Source: Anthracocystis setariae
Taxonomy: Eukaryota; Basidiomycota; Ustilaginomycetes; Ustilaginales; Ustilaginaceae
Reading direction: 5' to 3'
Assembly (NCBI GenBank): GCA_928724745.1
Contig: CAKMXJ010000003.1
Location: 248,001-312,000, forward strand
DNA length: 64,000 nt
In this document: in pieces, positions 60,515-64,000 of the stretch
Layout: the number at the start of each line of letters is the position of its first letter
Numbering within the stretch: position 1 is the first letter of the stretch
Position numbers and translations under genes: made by a program
Notes under the pieces: generated by a model
Database searches by the model: none
What the model was told of the DNA's origin: nothing
Seen by the model: the letters and a program-made list of their open reading frames with translations, nothing else

Positions 60515-62842
60515 ATGAGGTTCACTCTGGATTCTGCCTCGGAAGTGTCAAGCGACGAACAGCTGTCGCCGATCGTGCTCAACAAGTCGCTTTCGCAACG
60601 CCTCGTCACTTCGGCCAAACAGCAGAACAATGCATCCACATCATCGTCACAAACACCCGCACGTAAAGGCATACTACGACACTCTACATCACAACCATCT
60701 GGTACTTCCAGCTCAAAACAATGTCAGCGGTTTCAGCACTTTGCGGATGTCGACGACAATCTCGGGCTCCAACCTGTCGAGCGCGAGCTGACGCCGCGCA
60801 ATTACAGCATCAGCACGTCATCTCAGCTCCCATTCCAACTTCAGCATCGCCGCCGTAGCGTGACTCCAGCTTTCGAGCTCGTCGGCGTGCCTTCAACATC
60901 AAATTCACCATCGATCTCGCGATTTGATGCTTCTACTTTCCGCACTTCTTCGCAACATCCCCAGCAGACATCAATATCAAGACGACCAAATGCTGTGCCT
61001 CCATGGATGAGGTCGAATATAGATCGCAATCCCCGCGATGTCGTCGATGACTACGAGCTGGACTCGTCCGACGACGACAGTGCCGCGCTTTCCTCATCCG
61101 ACGACCAAGACAACAGTGCCTTGCTGGATGCCACCGAATTGGACTCTGATTATGGGTCTGACCACGCATCATCATCATCATCCTCATCCTCCTCATACCA
61201 GGCATCGCCGTATGAACCGGGATCCACCGACAGCGAAGAAGAGGCATGGCCAGTGAATACAAACTCGACTTCAAGACCATCGCGTTCAAGAGCGAGGCCC
61301 AGACGCGGCACAACGTCCGCGGTGAAATTCACTGCTGTTGCAGGTGATGAGTGGGAGGATTGGAATCGCAATGCAGCTCAGCTAGCCTGGCACCGAGCTC
61401 GGGCGGCAAAGCGGAGCTCGTCAACCCCAATTTCAACCCCATCCAAATCACGCACAGATACTGCTGCTGCGCCAGACAAGGATGTCGATGAAGTTCAAGC
61501 GTTGCTGTCCTCACTCAACATGCGCCGCGTGCGGGAAGACGCCGAGGTTAAGAAAGCTTTTGAAGCTCACAACAAAGATCTCTGGTCTGGTATCGATGCT
61601 TGTATTCTTGCAGCCGAGACGGAAGCGCGCAAACTCGCCGCTGCTGAAGCTGCACGACTCGAGGCTGTCCGCAAGCAACAACAAGAAGCAGAACGCACAG
61701 CTGCCGCACAACGTCAGGTAGAGCTCGATCGGATCGAAGCCGAGCGAAAGTCGGCTGAGGCCGAGGCTGAAAAGAAAAAGCAAGAGGCAGAAGCCGAGGC
61801 CGCTAAGCAGAAGGCGACCGAGGCTGAGCAAGCCAAAGCTGCAGCTATGGGCGGAACCGGAGACGACATTCGCAAAGCAGCGATCAAGGAGTATGATGAC
61901 TGGATGGAAAAGATTCGACATATCAAAACCAACGTCCTTCCCTCTATCGCATCCAATCCCGACCTGCGCAAGCAGTGCTTTGCGGCAAAACGGCAGATCA
62001 CACCCAAGATTGGACAGCTCACCAACTCTCGTCAGGAAATCACACGTATCACCCAAGCAATTGCTACCGTGCTTGACGCAGCCAAACAAGCTGCTGCGTC
62101 CGGTAGCGGTGATGTGTACACCTGGATCTTGAACCATCTCTCCAAATGTCTCATCCGGCAAGCGGAGCAAGAGGTTGCTGCCAAGCAAGATACTGCCTAT
62201 CCACTCGCGCGCGTTGTCGTATGGCTTGTCCTCATCGGCCACGTCGAGCTTGCCGATGTTCTTATGGCGCGGCTGTGCAAAAAGTGCCCGTGGGTGGTGC
62301 CCGTCTGGCCCGGCCGTCCGCAGGGCATGGATGAAGGCGCATACCGCAAGATTATGGGCTACAAATCTGCTGAGGAAACCACGGAGAACTACAGCAATCG
62401 AATGAACGGCATCACCGCCTTCTACTTTGCCATCTTACAGACCGTCCCCACTGCGCCACCTGGCACGACCGGTTTGGACCTGGGACGCATCCCGTTGCAT
62501 CTGCGCTCGACAACGTTGTGGCGGTGGGGGGTGCGAGCTCTCACGCCGTCGTCTACGTCCTCTGCGTTCTTGGATCATCCCATGTGTCCGTCGATCTGGT
62601 CGACCTACATCGAGATTGCCGGACCGTACGCTCTCAGGGTGTACGGCAAGCAGATGCGCAAGCTGTTCTCACTGCTTTTGAGCGATGGTCTGAACGGCAA
62701 GAAGGCTGGGTGGCTCAAGCATGATATGCCATATGTCAAGGCAGCCACGGTGCGGTTGGAACTTCTGCTGACGGATTGGAACGCTTCGCCGGGTCAAATG
62801 ACCATGCAGAACGCAACCAAAGGGGTTGAGATGGAAGCCTAA
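60515..62842 (+). CDS. GLE1: mRNA export factor Gle1
   Basis: Gle1 activates the DEAD-box ATPase Dbp5 with IP6 at the cytoplasmic face of the nuclear pore. From the ATG at 60515 the protein is 775 residues and starts MRFTLDSASEVSSDEQ, closely resembling the yeast Gle1 start. An in-frame ATG at 60389 would add 42 non-conserved residues. A Ser/Thr- and acid-rich N-terminal half (to about 330) is followed by a long Ala/Glu/Lys/Gln coiled coil (about 365-455). The helical C-terminal domain is about 465-760: EKIRHIKTNVLPSI, KRQITPKIGQLTNSRQEITRI, YTWILNHLSKCLIRQAEQEV, ARLCKKCPWVVPVWPG, MGYKSAEETTENYSNRMNGITAFYFAIL. ITPKIGQLTNS and LMARLCKKCPWVVP are strongly family-specific. The Gle1 partner NUP42 is 12 kb away. 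Confidence 0.93.
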   Translation: MRFTLDSASEVSSDEQLSPIVLNKSLSQRLVTSAKQQNNASTSSSQTPARKGILRHSTSQPSGTSSSKQCQRFQHFADVDDNLGLQPVERELTPRNYSISTSSQLPFQLQHRRRSVTPAFELVGVPSTSNSPSISRFDASTFRTSSQHPQQTSISRRPNAVPPWMRSNIDRNPRDVVDDYELDSSDDDSAALSSSDDQDNSALLDATELDSDYGSDHASSSSSSSSSYQASPYEPGSTDSEEEAWPVNTNSTSRPSRSRARPRRGTTSAVKFTAVAGDEWEDWNRNAAQLAWHRARAAKRSSSTPISTPSKSRTDTAAAPDKDVDEVQALLSSLNMRRVREDAEVKKAFEAHNKDLWSGIDACILAAETEARKLAAAEAARLEAVRKQQQEAERTAAAQRQVELDRIEAERKSAEAEAEKKKQEAEAEAAKQKATEAEQAKAAAMGGTGDDIRKAAIKEYDDWMEKIRHIKTNVLPSIASNPDLRKQCFAAKRQITPKIGQLTNSRQEITRITQAIATVLDAAKQAAASGSGDVYTWILNHLSKCLIRQAEQEVAAKQDTAYPLARVVVWLVLIGHVELADVLMARLCKKCPWVVPVWPGRPQGMDEGAYRKIMGYKSAEETTENYSNRMNGITAFYFAILQTVPTAPPGTTGLDLGRIPLHLRSTTLWRWGVRALTPSSTSSAFLDHPMCPSIWSTYIEIAGPYALRVYGKQMRKLFSLLLSDGLNGKKAGWLKHDMPYVKAATVRLELLLTDWNASPGQMTMQNATKGVEMEA

Positions 62843-64000
62843 TCTATCGCCCCGTCACCATTTACCACAATGTAGAGGTTGGATCCAGATTCATCTAATG
62901 ACATTCGTCGGTCTACTGTACCGTCGGTTCCTTTTTCATTGTTTGTCATTTGATGGAGTTGAGTTCACCATCTCTTCCGGCTAATATGCTCAAAGTGTTG
63001 AACGCTTCCTTGTTGAGCAAGATTCAGTTCGATTCTTTTTTAAGTTTTGCATGAATGAGGATCGCTGCCAAAAAAGAAGGAAAAATAATAATAAAAATTA
63101 AAAAAATTGGGGGCTTCTTCCGGTGCGGATGCGGGGTTAGACACGGGTCCTGATGCTTCTTCTAGATGCAGATGGCCAATTGACCCAATCTTCCCCGCAA
63201 AGGTGAGCCAAGCTTCAAGTAGAGTTAGGTAAGGTGGCGATGTACTTGAGATACATTGTCGCCCTGTCGCTCCCTCACGATGATGGCGGATTCTCGACAT
63301 GAACTTCCCGGTGTGCAAGCTCCGCACTTTTTGTTCACGATGTTTAGCGCGATTGCGGTGGCTGGCTGCATCGGTGCGTTGCCCCCTTTTTAGAAGGTGC
63401 CCCATCCAGCACGGCCCTGGTTACACCCCGGCACAGGCGTCTCGCCCTGAACAATTCTTCAAACGATCCCTTTGTAGCGTAGCAAAACTCTTCCCTCGCC
63501 TGTAACGATAGCGACAGTAGGCAATGCGTCAGACTCCAGGATGCAATCAGCTCATCGTATGTGGCCTCCACCTCTGACAAAAAGTTGTACCGCAAGCGGC
63601 TCTTTGTGTCCTGTTAAGGTCTGTTTCCATCGACTGAGCAATGATGAAGCTCAACACGGCAACATCCTCAGATACTCGAGGACAACATATCAGACCAAGT
63701 AACATGTCAACTGAGTATGTGATTGGAGCCTCCTTCTATGGGATGGGATGGCATAGTGTCAACGACCTTGTTTCCATTCAGGGCATGGTCTTAGTTGAAC
63801 TTCTTTAATTTGTTCTATCACAATCTGACACAAGATTGACACGTTCAAAGTAAGACGTTAAAAAGTCCAAGATGTGGTCTCAAAATCAACCAGTCCAGGG
63901 TCAATCAAGTCTAGGCAGCGCTCAGAACTTGTACGTGATCGTCTTCTCGAGGTAGAGACCGATAGTGCTAGCCTATTTGGCCAAATCACCGATGTACGCT
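62843..64000. other. Right-edge region without a supported gene
   Basis: It holds the GLE1 3' end and about 1.1 kb with no convincing gene. At the extreme right, minus-strand bases after a TAG at about 63973 could be a last coding exon ending ...GLYLEKTITYKF and a TGA at about 63924. This is too short to assign. A homopurine/AT patch lies at 63068-63110. Confidence 0.4.

Noticed and set aside
1..64000. CRISPR arrays, bacterial operons, ribosome-binding sites, rRNA genes
   Set aside because: None was seen, and none is expected in this eukaryotic nuclear sequence apart from rRNA, of which no stretch was recognised.

Overview
This 64 kb window is nuclear DNA of a basidiomycete fungus, most probably an Ustilaginales smut (Ustilago, Sporisorium, Moesziomyces or Pseudozyma type). 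The reasons are the gene content, the dense and mostly intron-free 1-4 kb reading frames, fungal splice sites (GTAAGT...AG) in the few split genes, GC-rich CpG-containing coding sequence, and long introns in ribosomal-protein genes. The species is not identified. Twenty-eight protein-coding genes can be named or assigned to a family. There is also one intron-containing tRNA-Leu gene, two decayed genes and one unassigned open frame. Several start codons were moved downstream because the longest open frame begins at a non-ATG codon, and seven genes were rebuilt from exons.

Layout. 0.7-5.1 kb: the two NAD-isocitrate dehydrogenase subunits, IDH1 (-) and IDH2 (+), sit head to head. 6.1-8.3 kb: one reading frame in which a complete type-B carboxylesterase is interrupted by a J domain plus CSL zinc finger (the Dph4 architecture). 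9-24.7 kb: Tra2-like SR protein, RPL18, ISY1, VID27, eIF3d, CDC7 kinase, SAP18 and RPS12. 25.6-39 kb: RPS11, clathrin light chain, PP4 catalytic subunit, D-2-hydroxyacid dehydrogenase, a MIX23/CID2-family protein and VPS41. 39.1-39.8 kb: tRNA-Leu(AAG) followed by a degenerate cyclophilin. 40-57.6 kb: NDUFA13, NOP14, TIP41, NUP42, SKI8, an FBXO21-like F-box protein, NOB1 and OGG1. 57.7-60.0 kb: a visibly CpG-poor island holding a decayed Crypton/Ndc10-like tyrosine recombinase. 60.5-62.8 kb: GLE1. The last 1.1 kb has no supported gene.

Functional connections. Most genes are core housekeeping: mitochondrial metabolism (IDH1, IDH2, D2HGDH-like, NDUFA13, MIX23), 40S and ribosome assembly and translation (RPL18, RPS12, RPS11, NOP14, NOB1, eIF3d and the Dph4-like domain), splicing and mRNA export or decay (TRA2, ISY1, SAP18, NUP42, GLE1, SKI8), phosphatase signalling (PP4c with its family regulator TIP41), vesicle traffic (VPS41, clathrin light chain, VID27) and DNA replication or repair (CDC7, OGG1). 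Some known partners lie in the same window: IDH1/IDH2, NUP42/GLE1 and PP4c/TIP41.

The most unusual items are the Dph4-in-esterase domain insertion, the CpG-depleted recombinase relic with in-frame TGA codons, the cyclophilin relic beside the tRNA gene, and the exon structures (start-codon-only first exons in RPL18 and SKI8, and two 13-nt exons in NDUFA13). All identifications come from reading the sequence against remembered family motifs; no database search was run.
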